Source of the DNA: Altericroceibacterium spongiae
Lineage (GTDB): Bacteria; Pseudomonadota; Alphaproteobacteria; Sphingomonadales; Sphingomonadaceae
Direction: 5' to 3'
Assembly: GCF_003610805.1 (NCBI RefSeq)
Contig: NZ_RAPF01000003.1
Coordinates: 434,001-498,000, forward strand
DNA length: 64,000 nt
A model generated the notes under the pieces. The model saw only the letters and a list, made by a program, of their open reading frames with translations, had not been told where the DNA came from and did no database searches. Numbering within the stretch: the first letter of the stretch is position 1; each line of letters starts with the position of its first letter. Below are positions 18,845 to 27,925 of the stretch, in pieces. The translations under genes were made by a program, and so were the position numbers.

Positions 18845-19203
18845 CAGGAAAGTGGCTCCAAATGATCGAGATGAACATAGCCTACCGGCCCTTTGGGGCC
18901 AAGGCAGCCCCAGCCCCAGCCGGCAGAAATATCAAGAAGTTCGAAACTGTCACCCTCCATCAGAGTACAGATTTCGTCGGCAGTATTATCCGGTTCAGCC
19001 ATCAGACGAGCTCCGCCAGGCATCACTATACGAGGTTGCGGTACAACGTAATGTGGCACAAAATGGCGGCCAGCCAATGCGATATGAGCGAGGTCTCCGC
19101 GCATGGGCACGCTTTGCGGATCGGGTTTCGTAACCGGGCCTGACAGCGCAAAAGGCCCTTGGGGAAACTGCGCGGAATGATTGTTGTTATCGCTGTAGCT
19201 CAC
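18844..19203 (-). CDS. SH3-domain protein resembling the N-terminus of a C40 (NlpC/P60) peptidase
   Basis: A 119-residue protein with a bacterial SH3 fold at about 60-118 (ARLMAEPDNTADEICTLMEGD, then GWGWG and GYVHLDHLEPL as the typical SH3 end). The N-terminal segment with RGDLAHIALAGRHFVPHYV closely resembles, from memory, the start of alphaproteobacterial C40 peptidases that usually follow leucyl aminopeptidase. Here the Cys-His NlpC/P60 domain is absent: the frame stops and argC begins at once. It could be a truncated former peptidase or a reduced but used SH3 protein. It starts 92 bases after the aminopeptidase gene, probably in one operon. Confidence 0.75.
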   Translation of the reverse strand: MSYSDNNNHSAQFPQGPFALSGPVTKPDPQSVPMRGDLAHIALAGRHFVPHYVVPQPRIVMPGGARLMAEPDNTADEICTLMEGDSFELLDISAGWGWGCLGPKGPVGYVHLDHLEPLS

Positions 19204-19295
19204 CGTTTGGTCTCATGCCGAAATAGGGAAAGCGCGGCGCTTAGCGATGATGAAGGAGTTGAGCAAGTTTGCTCGCGCTTTTCCGTCATAAACCA

Positions 19296-20672
19296 TCAAC
19301 CGAACCGCGCCTGAAGCATACGCCATGCTGCGCGCAGGCCCAGTGCCTCGCCACCCTTGGGGCGGCCGGGCTTGGCCGTAGGGCGCCATGCGAATGTATC
19401 GAAATGCGCCCAGTCAATTCCTTCACCGACAAACTTGTCCAGGAAAAGTCCGGCGACCGTCGCTCCTGCAAAGGCGTTGCCATGGGCATTGTTCGTGTCG
19501 GCTGTATCGGACTGGAGCCATTCGCCATAGGCATCGTGCAAAGGGAGACGCCAAACGGGGTCGTCGCTTTCTTGTCCAGCCGATAGTAAAGCATCCGCAG
19601 TGCTGTCTTTTCGGGTAAATAAGGCGGGCAGATCTGGCCCGAGAGCAACGCGGGCAGCTCCTGTCAATGTTGCAAAATCTATGATGAGATCGGGCTTTTC
19701 TTCCGAGCAGCGGGTCAGTGCATCGCCCAGTATCAGACGGCCCTCTGCATCGGTATTGCCGATTTCAACCGACAAACCCTTACGGCTGCGCAAGATGTCG
19801 CCTGGACGAAAAGCATTGCCGGCGATGGCGTTTTCAACTGCAGGAATGCAGCAATGGAGGCGTACATTGAGACCGGCTCCCATAACTAGACCTGCCAGAG
19901 CGAGAGCATGGGCGCTGCCACCCATATCCTTCTTCATGAGCAGCATGCCGGAAGAGGGTTTGACATCGAGGCCACCGGAATCGAAGCAGACACCCTTGCC
20001 AACAATAGCCAAGTGCGGGGCGTCTTCATTACCCCATGTGATCTCTATCATACGTGGCGCATGGCTTCGAGCTGCGGCGCGTCCAACGGCGTAGACCATC
20101 GGAAATTCTTGCTGCAACGCGTCTCCACGCGTGACTTTCAGCATGGCGCCATGCATTTTGGCGAGAGCTTCGGCCTGTTCTTCCAGGGCAGAGGGGCCCA
20201 TATCTTCTGCCGGCGTGTTGACAAGATCGCGTACCAAACAAACGGCCGAGGCCTCGGCAATAGCTGGCCCGATAGCCTTCACATCTTTCGTCAACAGAAG
20301 GCGCGGTCCTTCTTCATCTTTACTGTCTTTGTAACGGGTGAAGCGATATTGTGCTGTTTGCCAGCCATGTAGCGCAACGCCTGGTTCGCCGGAAGCAAGC
20401 CGATAGGTGCCCGCAGGTAAGTTTTCGGCGAGTTTTGCCATACACCAACTAGACAATTTTTCAGGATTAGCGACACCGCCCACCGCGAACCATTCATCAC
20501 CATCAGGTACGATAGCAGTTTCATAGCTTTTGCCAGTGAATCTTTGTGCCGCCAGTGCAGCGCGTTGAGAGTTGTTTAACGTGAGGGTGAATTTCTCAAT
20601 ACTCTCTGTGTTGACGAGATGGATGGCAATTGCCTTCTGTCCGCGATCGGGTTGGATCAATTCTGCATTCAT
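19296..20672 (-). CDS. Leucyl aminopeptidase (M17 family, two-metal)
   Basis: A cytosolic M17 aminopeptidase of about 458 residues that releases N-terminal residues from peptides. The metal and active-site motifs are clear: GKGVCFDSGGLDVKPS, KKDMGGSAHALALAG with the catalytic Lys/Asp, and the signature NTDAEGRLILGDAL. The ATG at 20672 gives the normal family start; the open frame continues upstream to 20885 but that part runs through the divergent gene and is not conserved in character. The family includes PepA and PepB-like enzymes; which one cannot be fixed here. First gene of the aminopeptidase-SH3-argC run. Confidence 0.93.
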   Translation of the reverse strand: MNAELIQPDRGQKAIAIHLVNTESIEKFTLTLNNSQRAALAAQRFTGKSYETAIVPDGDEWFAVGGVANPEKLSSWCMAKLAENLPAGTYRLASGEPGVALHGWQTAQYRFTRYKDSKDEEGPRLLLTKDVKAIGPAIAEASAVCLVRDLVNTPAEDMGPSALEEQAEALAKMHGAMLKVTRGDALQQEFPMVYAVGRAAARSHAPRMIEITWGNEDAPHLAIVGKGVCFDSGGLDVKPSSGMLLMKKDMGGSAHALALAGLVMGAGLNVRLHCCIPAVENAIAGNAFRPGDILRSRKGLSVEIGNTDAEGRLILGDALTRCSEEKPDLIIDFATLTGAARVALGPDLPALFTRKDSTADALLSAGQESDDPVWRLPLHDAYGEWLQSDTADTNNAHGNAFAGATVAGLFLDKFVGEGIDWAHFDTFAWRPTAKPGRPKGGEALGLRAAWRMLQARFG

Positions 20673-20742
20673 GGTCGTTATGTCTGTCTGCTGATTGCTA
20701 TCGTATTGGTGCATTAAAGGACTGTGTAGGGAGGAATGACTG

Positions 20743-21579
20743 ATGAAGCGACTTGTTTCGGTTTTTGCAATGGCGGCTTTGGTGGCTGCCTGTGCTGACG
20801 GAACCGAGAATAGCTCGGCAACGGCTTCGTCTGGAGAAAAGAGAAATAATAGTGCCAGTGCAACAAGCAAGGCCGAGGCAAACAATCTGAAACTTACCGA
20901 TGCGAAGCCAAGGTCTATCGATGTCGAGACAGACCTTATGGAATTCAGCTATTCCTATCCCGCCTTAGTAGCCTCCATTCCCAAGCTCGCAAGCTTGATG
21001 GATAGCCGGCTGGATGACACTGGCAGTGCGTTGGAAAAGGACGCTCAGGCTGCCAAAGCCGAGGCAGAGAAGAACAATTATCCTTACCGTACCTATAGCA
21101 CCCAGGTTGAATGGAAAGTGGTGAGAGATTTGCCGGACTGGCTGAGTCTTTCCGCCAACATCTATACCTATACTGGCGGGGCACATGGAATGCATGTCTT
21201 TGACAGTCTCGTCTGGGACAAGAAGGCGAACATTGCGCGCAACCCGCTGGATTTGTTTATTTCCGGCCCTTCATTGTCCAAAGTTACTGAAAAGGCTTTC
21301 TGCGATGCGCTGGATAAAGAACGTGAAAAGAAACGGGGCGAGCCGGTGAGGCGTGATCCGGACGCACTATTTTCTGAATGTATCGACCCGGTGGAAAATT
21401 CGACAATCATTTTGGGGTCGTCCGATGGTCAAAGCTTTGATCGCATCGGCTTTCTTGTCCCGCCTTACAATGCGGGCCCTTATGTAGAAGGGGAATATGA
21501 AGTCACGCTACCCGTTACTGCCGAAATCAAAACAATGGTGAAACCAGAATTCCGGAGCAGCTTTGTTCTGGGTAAATGA
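20743..21579 (+). CDS. DUF3298/RsiV-like lipoprotein
   Basis: A 278-residue lipoprotein with the lipobox LVAAC (Cys at about 17), followed by a Ser/Ala/Asn-rich linker. Residues about 65-275 match the DUF4163-DUF3298 (PdaC/RsiV-like) architecture: the block YTGGAHGMHVFDSLVWD and the final PPYNAGPYVEGEYEVTLPV are typical of DUF3298. In Firmicutes the related RsiV binds lysozyme and PdaC is a peptidoglycan deacetylase; a role here in the envelope is only inferred. It is divergent from the aminopeptidase, sharing a 70-base promoter gap, and is followed by map 38 bases later. Confidence 0.82.
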   Translation: MKRLVSVFAMAALVAACADGTENSSATASSGEKRNNSASATSKAEANNLKLTDAKPRSIDVETDLMEFSYSYPALVASIPKLASLMDSRLDDTGSALEKDAQAAKAEAEKNNYPYRTYSTQVEWKVVRDLPDWLSLSANIYTYTGGAHGMHVFDSLVWDKKANIARNPLDLFISGPSLSKVTEKAFCDALDKEREKKRGEPVRRDPDALFSECIDPVENSTIILGSSDGQSFDRIGFLVPPYNAGPYVEGEYEVTLPVTAEIKTMVKPEFRSSFVLGK

Positions 21580-21617
21580 CCCTCGCAATTGTCAGGTTTC
21601 GTCGCTACATGAAGTGA

Positions 21618-22445
21618 ATGACCGAATATCAGCATGTCGATGGAACCGAGACCGTCCTGCGGGATGGAACGATTAAGCTTCATGGGCCGGAAGGCTTTGA
21701 AGGAATGCGCAAAGCTGGTCGTCTGGCCGCAGAAATCCTCGATGCCCTTGCCCCTATGGTGCAGCCGGGTGTGGCTACAGCCGAACTGGACCGAGTGGTG
21801 CGTGAAATGACGCTCGATGCTGGTGCGGTTCCTGCTACGCTTGGTTATCGTGGCTATACGCATAGCTGTTGTATTTCCATCAACCATGTAGTCTGTCACG
21901 GCATTCCTTCCAGCAAAGTTTTAAAAGAAGGGGACATTCTTAACATCGATGTCACCCCTCTGCTGGATGGCTGGCATGGTGATACAAGTCGTATGTATGT
22001 GGCAGGGGAGGCGTCTATCAAAGCAAGGCGTCTGATCGATGTGACATATGAATGTATGATGATTGGTGTGGATATGGCCAAACCGGGCATTCGTCTCGGG
22101 GATATTTCTGCTGCAATTCAAAAGCACGCTGAAAGCCATCGCTATGGTGTCGTGCGTGAGTTTTGCGGTCATGGATTAGGCCGTCTGTTCCATGATTCAC
22201 CCGAGGTGGTGCATGCAGGGAAAGCTGGAACCGGGCCAGAACTCAAGTCTGGTATGTTCTTCACCATCGAGCCAATGATTAATCTCGGAAAACCCGCGGT
22301 AAAGTTGTTGAACGATGGGTGGACGGCGGTCACTCGCGATAAGTCGCTCACGGCCCAATTCGAACATTCGATTGGCATTACCGAAACAGGGCATGAGATT
22401 TTCACCGAAAGTCCTAAGGGTATGCACAAGCCGCCTTATGAATAG
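21618..22445 (+). CDS. map: Type I methionine aminopeptidase
   Basis: Removes the initiator methionine from nascent proteins. The 275-residue pita-bread enzyme shows all metal ligands: Asp in NIDVTPLLDGWHGDTSRMY (two), His in FCGHGLGRLFHDSP, Glu in FTIEPMIN and Glu in AQFEHSIGITE. The substrate His is in YTHSCCISINHVVCHGIP. The first 30 residues (YQHVDGTETVLRDGTIKLH) are an alphaproteobacterial-style extension. ATG 21618 follows a GAAGTGA ribosome site. No terminator is apparent downstream. Confidence 0.97.
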   Translation: MTEYQHVDGTETVLRDGTIKLHGPEGFEGMRKAGRLAAEILDALAPMVQPGVATAELDRVVREMTLDAGAVPATLGYRGYTHSCCISINHVVCHGIPSSKVLKEGDILNIDVTPLLDGWHGDTSRMYVAGEASIKARRLIDVTYECMMIGVDMAKPGIRLGDISAAIQKHAESHRYGVVREFCGHGLGRLFHDSPEVVHAGKAGTGPELKSGMFFTIEPMINLGKPAVKLLNDGWTAVTRDKSLTAQFEHSIGITETGHEIFTESPKGMHKPPYE

Positions 22446-22581
22446 TTAAGGGGCTATTACGGTAGTAAAGCGAATTGTGCTTGAGTGCTAATTGAGTAGT
22501 TGGAAGTTTTTCTGAACCTTTCTGATTGGCCTGTTGTTAATGCATGAGAATATTGTTTCGAATGCTGTCGATGGGCTGTTT

Positions 22582-23613
22582 ATGAAAATTATAAATCGAA
22601 AATTTTTGATGGTGATAACGGCAAGTATGCTTTTGTCGTTTCCTTCCATTGCACAGGCCCATGATAGCATCACCCCGTTAGGGGCAAATCTGGAAGGGTT
22701 CGACTATCCTTGGGTGGTCAGGCAAATGCCCGTCCAGATTGGCTCGCAGCAAGGCCAAATGTCCTACATGGCTCCGCAACCCGATCTATCGAACGGTGAA
22801 ACTGTAGTGCTGTTGCATGGGAAGAACTTCTGTGGTGCTACGTGGGAGCATACAGCGAATAGGCTGTTACGCGATGGTTACCGGGTTCTCCTCCCCGATC
22901 AGGTGGGCTTCTGCAAAAGCTCCAAGCCGCAAGATGCCCAGTACACCTTTGCAATGTTGGCCAACTTTACGCGACAACTGATCGAGCAGAACAGCAATGG
23001 GCCGGTGACGCTGGTTGGTCATTCAACCGGTGGCATGCTGGCGATGCATATTACTTATATGTATCCAGAGCTGATTAGGCATCTGGTGCTCATCAACCCG
23101 CTTGGGCTGACCGACCGTATGGCTGAAGGTGTGCCGTATAAACCCCTATCAGAGCTGTATGCCGCGCAGAGAAAGGTGAATTATGATTCCATCCGCTCAT
23201 ACCAGCTGAACACTTATTATCACGGCCACTGGAAATCGCGTTATGATCGGTGGGTGAAAATGCTGGTAGGACAATATGCCGGTTCCGGCGGTGACAAAGT
23301 GGCGTTGGCACAAGCTAAGCTTAGCGAGATGATCTTGACGCAACCTATTTCACAGCATTTGGATCGGTTGACGATGCCAGTGACCTTGATGGTCGGGATG
23401 AAAGATACAACCACTTTCGGCAAAGGTCAGGCGCCAGCTGATGTACAAGAGCGTCTCAAACCGATTCCCGATCTTGTCGGGCAAGCGATTTCGCGAATGC
23501 CTGATGCAACATTGATTGCTTTTGAAGAATTGGGGCATTCTCCACAAGTGGAGGCACCCGAACGATTTGAAGCGGCTCTAACAGAAGCTTTGGTTTCTAG
23601 ATCCGTCGAGTAA
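22582..23613 (+). CDS. Secreted alpha/beta-hydrolase
   Basis: A 343-residue alpha/beta-hydrolase with a signal peptide (about 1-24, ending AQAHD). The nucleophile elbow is GHSTGG (Ser), the oxyanion region is LLHGKNFCGATWEH, and the catalytic His is in ELGHSPQVEAPERF; the acid is probably Asp in GMKDTTTFG. Such proteins include lactonases, esterases and haloalkane dehalogenases; the substrate is unknown. The ATG at 22582 gives the clean signal peptide; TTG 22534 is less likely. A single-gene unit between map and psd. Confidence 0.87.
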   Translation: MKIINRKFLMVITASMLLSFPSIAQAHDSITPLGANLEGFDYPWVVRQMPVQIGSQQGQMSYMAPQPDLSNGETVVLLHGKNFCGATWEHTANRLLRDGYRVLLPDQVGFCKSSKPQDAQYTFAMLANFTRQLIEQNSNGPVTLVGHSTGGMLAMHITYMYPELIRHLVLINPLGLTDRMAEGVPYKPLSELYAAQRKVNYDSIRSYQLNTYYHGHWKSRYDRWVKMLVGQYAGSGGDKVALAQAKLSEMILTQPISQHLDRLTMPVTLMVGMKDTTTFGKGQAPADVQERLKPIPDLVGQAISRMPDATLIAFEELGHSPQVEAPERFEAALTEALVSRSVE

Positions 23614-23631
23614 AATGGACCTCAGCGTTAT

Positions 23632-23656
23632 AAACGCTTCGCAATCAGGCGTTTTT
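23632..23656 (+). terminator. Weak candidate terminator after the alpha/beta-hydrolase
   Basis: A 6-bp stem AAACGC/GCGTTT (23632-23637 with 23649-23654) with an 11-base loop, followed by TT. The stem is short, so this is tentative. Confidence 0.35.
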
Positions 23657-23715
23657 CAGCGCTTAACCCTGATAGGGTATGCTTTCGGCTTGTGACCGCG
23701 CGAGGGAAACTCTAG

Positions 23716-24477
23716 ATGAGCGGAATGGCCGGAGATCTACTTGATAATAGGGGAAGAGGGGAGGCAGCTTGGAGCTGGCCTTCTATCCACCCTGAAGGAC
23801 GCAAATTTGGACTGATCGCTATCGGTATCAGTCTGATCTTCCTTTTGCTGCTCGATTGGGAGATCGTCGGCTGGCCGTTATTGGTTCTGTCTGCGGGTGT
23901 GTTCGCTTTTTTTCGCGATCCAGAGAGGGTCGTTCCTCAAGGCGATGCCATGATCATCGCTCCTGCTGATGGATTGGTAACGCTGATCAGTCAGGTGCCG
24001 CCTCCGCTGGAATTGCAATCTCCTGATTCTAAAGGATTGCCGGGTTTGGGTACCGAACCAGTCACTCGTATTTCGATCTTCATGTCGGTTTTCGATGTGC
24101 ACATCAACCGGGCTCCGGTTGGTGGTATCGTACGTCGGGTACATTATATTCCCGGTAAATTTATGAATGCCGATCTTGATAAGGCGAGCGAAGAAAATGA
24201 ACGACAACATGTTTTGATCGAACGCTCGGATGGCGAATTGATTGGCTGTACGCAGATCGCTGGCCTTGTGGCCCGCCGAATTGTGCCGTTTGTTAAACCG
24301 GGCGATATTGTTGCAGTGGGACAACGTATCGGCTTGATTCGCTTTGGGAGTCGGGTGGACGTTTACCTTCCCAAAGGCACGGATTCGAAGATTTTACTGG
24401 GCCAAAAAGTCATTGCAGGAGAAACTGTGCTCGCGGAAATCGATCGGCAATGCCTGATTGAAGGTGTCAGCCAGTGA
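23716..24477 (+). CDS. psd: Phosphatidylserine decarboxylase proenzyme
   Basis: Converts phosphatidylserine to phosphatidylethanolamine at the inner membrane. The 253-residue product is the short alphaproteobacterial type: an N-terminal membrane segment pair (about 30-68), [20 protein letters not shown], the His-containing [13 protein letters not shown] block, and the self-cleavage serine in [11 protein letters not shown], which becomes the pyruvoyl cofactor. GAGGG Shine-Dalgarno lies 9 bases before the ATG. Its stop overlaps the pssA start (GTGA), placing the two sequential enzymes in one coupled operon. Confidence 0.96.
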   Translation: MSGMAGDLLDNRGRGEAAWSWPSIHPEGRKFGLIAIGISLIFLLLLDWEIVGWPLLVLSAGVFAFFRDPERVVPQGDAMIIAPADGLVTLISQVPPPLELQSPDSKGLPGLGTEPVTRISIFMSVFDVHINRAPVGGIVRRVHYIPGKFMNADLDKASEENERQHVLIERSDGELIGCTQIAGLVARRIVPFVKPGDIVAVGQRIGLIRFGSRVDVYLPKGTDSKILLGQKVIAGETVLAEIDRQCLIEGVSQ

Positions 24478-25313
24478 GCGTCGAACCCGAACAGGGGCCG
24501 CTGGGGCCAAGAGCAAGTGAGGATGAAATTTCGGTTGTGACTGATGGGAGACGCTTAGGAAGCGGGTTGTCCCTGCGCGCTGTTCTGCCCAATGCGATTA
24601 CGGCCGCGGCTTTATGTTCGGGGCTTACCGGAATACGCTTCGCTATAATCGGTGATTGGGAGCGTTGCGTCTTTGCTATTATTCTTGCCGGCATGCTGGA
24701 TGGTATCGATGGGCGCATCGCGCGCTTGTTAAAAGCCCAATCCCGTTTCGGTGCAGAATTGGATAGCCTTGCCGATTCACTGAGCTTTGGTATGGCGCCA
24801 GCATTGGTGCTTTTCTTGTGGTCTTTACAGGATCTGCCACGTTTTGGCTGGTTTGCTTCGCTTGCTTTTGCAATTTGTTGTGCGTTGCGTCTGGCACGTT
24901 TTAATGCGCAGATAGATATGGACGAACAACCGCATAAATCGGCTGGTTTCCTTACCGGTGTGCCAGCACCTATTGGGGCAGGACTGGCATTTTTACCCAT
25001 GTACCTTTGGATCGCGAGTGGCGAACCAATTTTCCGCGAGCCAATCATCGTTGCTGTGTGGGTGGCTGTGATGGCTTTTTTGATGATCTCCAACCTGGCT
25101 ACGTTAAGCTGGACTTCGATTCGTCCGCGGCGTTCTATTCGCCTGGAAGCAATTGCTGTGGCTGGGCTGGTCTTTGCCTCTTTGCTGACTGAGCCTTGGT
25201 GGACACTTGCTGTCTTATCGATCATTTATCTGCTGTTGATGCCTTATGGGGTATACAGCTATGCGAAAGTCAGGCGGCAGCGTAATGCCGCTTCTGCCAG
25301 CGAGATTTCCTGA
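24474..25313 (+). CDS. pssA: CDP-diacylglycerol--serine O-phosphatidyltransferase
   Basis: Makes phosphatidylserine from CDP-diacylglycerol and serine, supplying Psd. The 279-residue membrane enzyme has the CDP-alcohol phosphotransferase signature DG-x2-GR-x8-G-x3-D-x3-D (from [10 protein letters not shown] to ELDSLAD), preceded by the [21 protein letters not shown] helix and followed by about six more helices. GTG 24474 overlaps the psd stop. The last 44 bases overlap, on the other strand, a possible small gene at 25270-25569. Confidence 0.95.
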   Translation: MSVEPEQGPLGPRASEDEISVVTDGRRLGSGLSLRAVLPNAITAAALCSGLTGIRFAIIGDWERCVFAIILAGMLDGIDGRIARLLKAQSRFGAELDSLADSLSFGMAPALVLFLWSLQDLPRFGWFASLAFAICCALRLARFNAQIDMDEQPHKSAGFLTGVPAPIGAGLAFLPMYLWIASGEPIFREPIIVAVWVAVMAFLMISNLATLSWTSIRPRRSIRLEAIAVAGLVFASLLTEPWWTLAVLSIIYLLLMPYGVYSYAKVRRQRNAASASEIS

Positions 25314-25569
25314 AGTGTAGCCGTTTCCAGCGGCTTTTTCTCTCGGGCGTGCATGGGCGCAACGAATGGCCGTGGCTGCTGCGACATTCGGCAGGAAACT
25401 GTATGATACTTGTTTCTTTTAGATCGAGCTGTTTTGCAGCTTCGAGAAATGCCAGATCATGGCGGAGGAAGCGCGCGATTTCTATTGCTCGAGAGATGCT
25501 CTGAGTGATGATGATAATTGCCGCCATTCCGGAGGTAATGAAGAGCAGCCCAAGAAAAAATGCCGTCAT
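25270..25569 (-). CDS. Possible small membrane protein, unknown
   Basis: A 99-residue open frame opposite the pssA 3' end. The start has a good Shine-Dalgarno, AGGAGA, about 9 bases before ATG. Residues 1-25 form a plausible transmembrane helix (FFLGLLFITSGMAAIIIIT), followed by a short amphipathic charged region; the last 50 residues are basic and low in conserved character and partly lie antisense to pssA. I do not recognise a family. It may be real up to the middle and run on into antisense, or be spurious. Confidence 0.42.
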   Translation of the reverse strand: MTAFFLGLLFITSGMAAIIIITQSISRAIEIARFLRHDLAFLEAAKQLDLKETSIIQFPAECRSSHGHSLRPCTPERKSRWKRLHFRKSRWQKRHYAAA

Positions 25570-25964
25570 TTGCCAAGTCTCCTGTAGCCCGCAAATCGGA
25601 CTTGCTTCTTGATGTGGCCGGAGGAAAAATGAAGATGTTGAGGGAGTTCCGGTCCGAATGTTTCTTCGAGAACGAATGTTCCTTATTTGTTCTCGTCCGT
25701 CAAGCGCTATTTCCTCCGTTGTGGATCAGTGCCGGATAAGCTTGGGCTGGCGCTTACGCCCCCGGAGGTCTGAATAAAGGAATTTCATCTGGATTCTTCC
25801 GAGAGCTTTCGCTATGCGCGCAATGTCGCTTGATAGCCGATTCTGTGATCGGTTTGTCTAATGTGACAAATCCACATGGAAAGCACTTCACACCGGTGCT
25901 CCTGGCGGGATCTCCGCCTGGGTCCCAATGCTTTCCAGAGGCATAACCGGAAAGGAATTTATTT
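25570..25964 (+). other. Intergenic region holding the rpsB promoter and structured leader
   Basis: About 395 bases without a supported gene. The 3' part (25878-25936) can fold into a closed structure just before rpsB; the 5' part is unremarkable and AT-richer. A minus-strand open frame at 25754-25999 runs into the rpsB start and looks spurious. Confidence 0.6.
25878..25936 (+). promoter_or_regulatory. Candidate structured 5' leader of rpsB
   Basis: An 8-base closing stem (25878-25885 GGAAAGCA with 25929-25936 TGCTTTCC) encloses a small hairpin CACCGGTG and a GC stem GGCGG/CCGCC flanked by CC/GG pairs. It ends 28 bases before the rpsB ATG. In E. coli, ribosomal protein S2 represses rpsB-tsf through an rpsB leader; a similar role is inferred here by position only. 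Confidence 0.5.
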
Positions 25965-26738
25965 ATGGCGGCACCTACCGTCACCATGCAGCAGCTCATT
26001 GAAGCTGGTGCTCATTTTGGCCACCAGACCCATCGCTGGAATCCGCGGATGAAGCCGTATATCTTCGGCGCGCGAAATGGTGTTCACATTATCGATCTGT
26101 CGCAGACGGTGCCACTTATGGCCCGGGCTCTCGATTTCGTGAATGCAACCGTTCGCGCTGGTGGTAAAGTTCTCTTCGTTGGTACCAAGCGCCAGGCTCA
26201 GGAGCCGATTGCTGAGGCTGCTCGTGCATCAGGACAGCACTTTGTGAATCACCGCTGGCTCGGTGGTATGTTGACCAACTGGAAAACCATTTCCCAGTCG
26301 ATCAAGCGTCTTAAGACTATTGAGGAAAAGCTGGCCGGAGATACATCGGGCTTCACCAAGAAGGAAGTTCTTCAGATGACGCGCGAACGCGACAAGCTGG
26401 AACTTTCGCTTGGCGGTATTCGCGATATGGGCGGTATTCCGGACGTAATGTTCGTGATCGATGCCAACAAGGAAGAATTGGCTATTAAGGAAGCCAATGT
26501 GCTGGGTATTCCTGTTGTTGCCGTTCTGGATACCAACACCGACCCGACTGGCATTGCATTTCCGGTACCGGGTAACGACGACGCTAGCCGTGCTGTACGC
26601 CTTTATTGCGATGCTATTGCTCAGGCCGCCACTACAGGCGCCAGCGAAGGTGTCGCCGATTCGGGTGCTGACATCGGCGAAATGGAAACACCGCCGGAAG
26701 AAGCTGCTGTAGCTGAAACCGAAGCCGCTCAGGCGTAA
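25965..26738 (+). CDS. rpsB: 30S ribosomal protein S2
   Basis: Component of the small-subunit body, needed for S1 docking. The 257-residue protein opens with the family motif [20 protein letters not shown] and contains [13 protein letters not shown] and the [19 protein letters not shown] block. A 30-residue acidic C-terminal tail (rich in Glu and Ala) exceeds the E. coli length. First gene of the long translation/envelope cluster; tsf follows after a 91-base gap holding a hairpin. Confidence 0.98.
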   Translation: MAAPTVTMQQLIEAGAHFGHQTHRWNPRMKPYIFGARNGVHIIDLSQTVPLMARALDFVNATVRAGGKVLFVGTKRQAQEPIAEAARASGQHFVNHRWLGGMLTNWKTISQSIKRLKTIEEKLAGDTSGFTKKEVLQMTRERDKLELSLGGIRDMGGIPDVMFVIDANKEELAIKEANVLGIPVVAVLDTNTDPTGIAFPVPGNDDASRAVRLYCDAIAQAATTGASEGVADSGADIGEMETPPEEAAVAETEAAQA

Positions 26739-26763
26739 TCGCTTCGTCACCAACTGCTTTTAA

Positions 26764-26800
26764 GGCGCCGGGCGTTGCGAAAATCGAACGGCCCGGCGCC
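26764..26800 (+). promoter_or_regulatory. Hairpin between rpsB and tsf
   Basis: Perfect 10-bp GC arms (26764-26773 and 26791-26800) with a 17-base loop, no T run after it. Likely a partial terminator or processing element adjusting tsf relative to rpsB. Confidence 0.65.
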
Positions 26801-26829
26801 GTTACATCTATTCAAGAGGTATCAAACCG

Positions 26830-27756
26830 ATGGCTGCTTATACTGCCGCTGACGTGAAGAACCTGCGCGAAAAAACCGGCGCGGGCATGATGGATTGCAA
26901 GAAGGCTCTCGATGAGTCCAATGGTGACGTTGAGGCCGCAGTCGATGCTTTGCGTGCCAAAGGCCTTGCTGCCGCTCAGAAAAAGTCTAGCCGTACGGCT
27001 GCTGAAGGCCTGGTGGGTGTCGCTGTGTCCGGCACCAAGGGTGTGGCCGTGGAAGTTAATTCCGAAACGGACTTCGTTGCCAAGAACGATCAGTTCCAGA
27101 GCTTTGTCAAGAATGTTACCGAAAAGGCGCTCGATGTCGCTGGTGACGATGTGGAGGCCCTGAAGGCTGCTGATTACCCCAAGGGCGGTACTGTTGCTGA
27201 TGCGCTGACCAACAATGTGGCCACGATCGGTGAGAACCAGCAGATTCGCCGCATGAAGACGGTTGAGGTGTCCAAGGGTGTCATCGTCCCGTATATGCAT
27301 AATGCGGTAACACCCGAGTTGGGCAAGATCGGTGTGCTCGTGGCTCTTGAAAGTGAAGCTCCGGCGGATGTTCTCGAACCGCTTGGCAAACAGCTTGCGA
27401 TGCATATCGCTGCCGCTTTCCCGCAGGCGCTGAACGTTGAAGGGCTTGATCCTGCTCTGATCGAACGTGAGCGGGCTATTGCTTCTGAAAAGGCTGCCGA
27501 AAGCGGCAAACCTGAAAATGTGCAGGAAAAGATGGTCGAAGGCGCGGTGAACAAGTTCGCCAAGGAAAACGCCCTGCTGAGCCAGATATTCGTAATGGAT
27601 AACAAAACACCCGTAGCACAGGTTGTTGAAAAGGCCGGCAAAGACGCAGGTGTGCCGATTGTGCTTAAGGATTATATCCGCTTCCAGCTCGGTGAAGGTA
27701 TTGAGAAGGAAGAAAGCGATTTTGCGGCTGAAGTGGCCGCCGCAGTCAAAGGCTGA
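26830..27756 (+). CDS. tsf: Translation elongation factor Ts
   Basis: Guanine-nucleotide exchange factor for EF-Tu. The 308-residue product has the N-terminal UBA-like domain with [16 protein letters not shown], the EF-Tu-contacting motif SETDFVAKN, and the second signature around [15 protein letters not shown]. The C-terminal coiled-coil/dimer region ([14 protein letters not shown]) is present. Partner of rpsB upstream; followed by a strong terminator, so the pyrH cluster downstream needs its own promoter. Confidence 0.98.
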   Translation: MAAYTAADVKNLREKTGAGMMDCKKALDESNGDVEAAVDALRAKGLAAAQKKSSRTAAEGLVGVAVSGTKGVAVEVNSETDFVAKNDQFQSFVKNVTEKALDVAGDDVEALKAADYPKGGTVADALTNNVATIGENQQIRRMKTVEVSKGVIVPYMHNAVTPELGKIGVLVALESEAPADVLEPLGKQLAMHIAAAFPQALNVEGLDPALIERERAIASEKAAESGKPENVQEKMVEGAVNKFAKENALLSQIFVMDNKTPVAQVVEKAGKDAGVPIVLKDYIRFQLGEGIEKEESDFAAEVAAAVKG

Positions 27757-27797
27757 ACGCATCATTTTATATATAGGCCGGAATTTTTTCCGGTTTC

Positions 27798-27836
27798 AAA
27801 AACCGTCGTTCCTCATATGAGGAGCGGCGGTTTTTT
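27798..27836 (+). terminator. Strong rho-independent terminator after tsf
   Basis: A stem of about 17-19 pairs (two G-U) with a very tight tip, running from an A5 block through the CCTCAT/ATGAGG core to a T6 tail at 27831-27836. It closes rpsB-tsf. Confidence 0.92.
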
Positions 27837-27925
27837 GTGCCCAATCGATCCTTTTGATTGTCGGAGTTGCCTTGTATTGTCTGAGTTATTATCAGGCTAA
27901 TCTCAATCGTGAGAGGAAAGGCTGC

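Noticed and set aside
25754-25999. Minus-strand frame across the rpsB start
   Set aside because: Its start lies within rpsB and it covers the structured leader on the wrong strand.
26812-27765. Long minus-strand open frame opposite tsf
   Set aside because: It mirrors tsf codon for codon and has no family features; antisense shadow.
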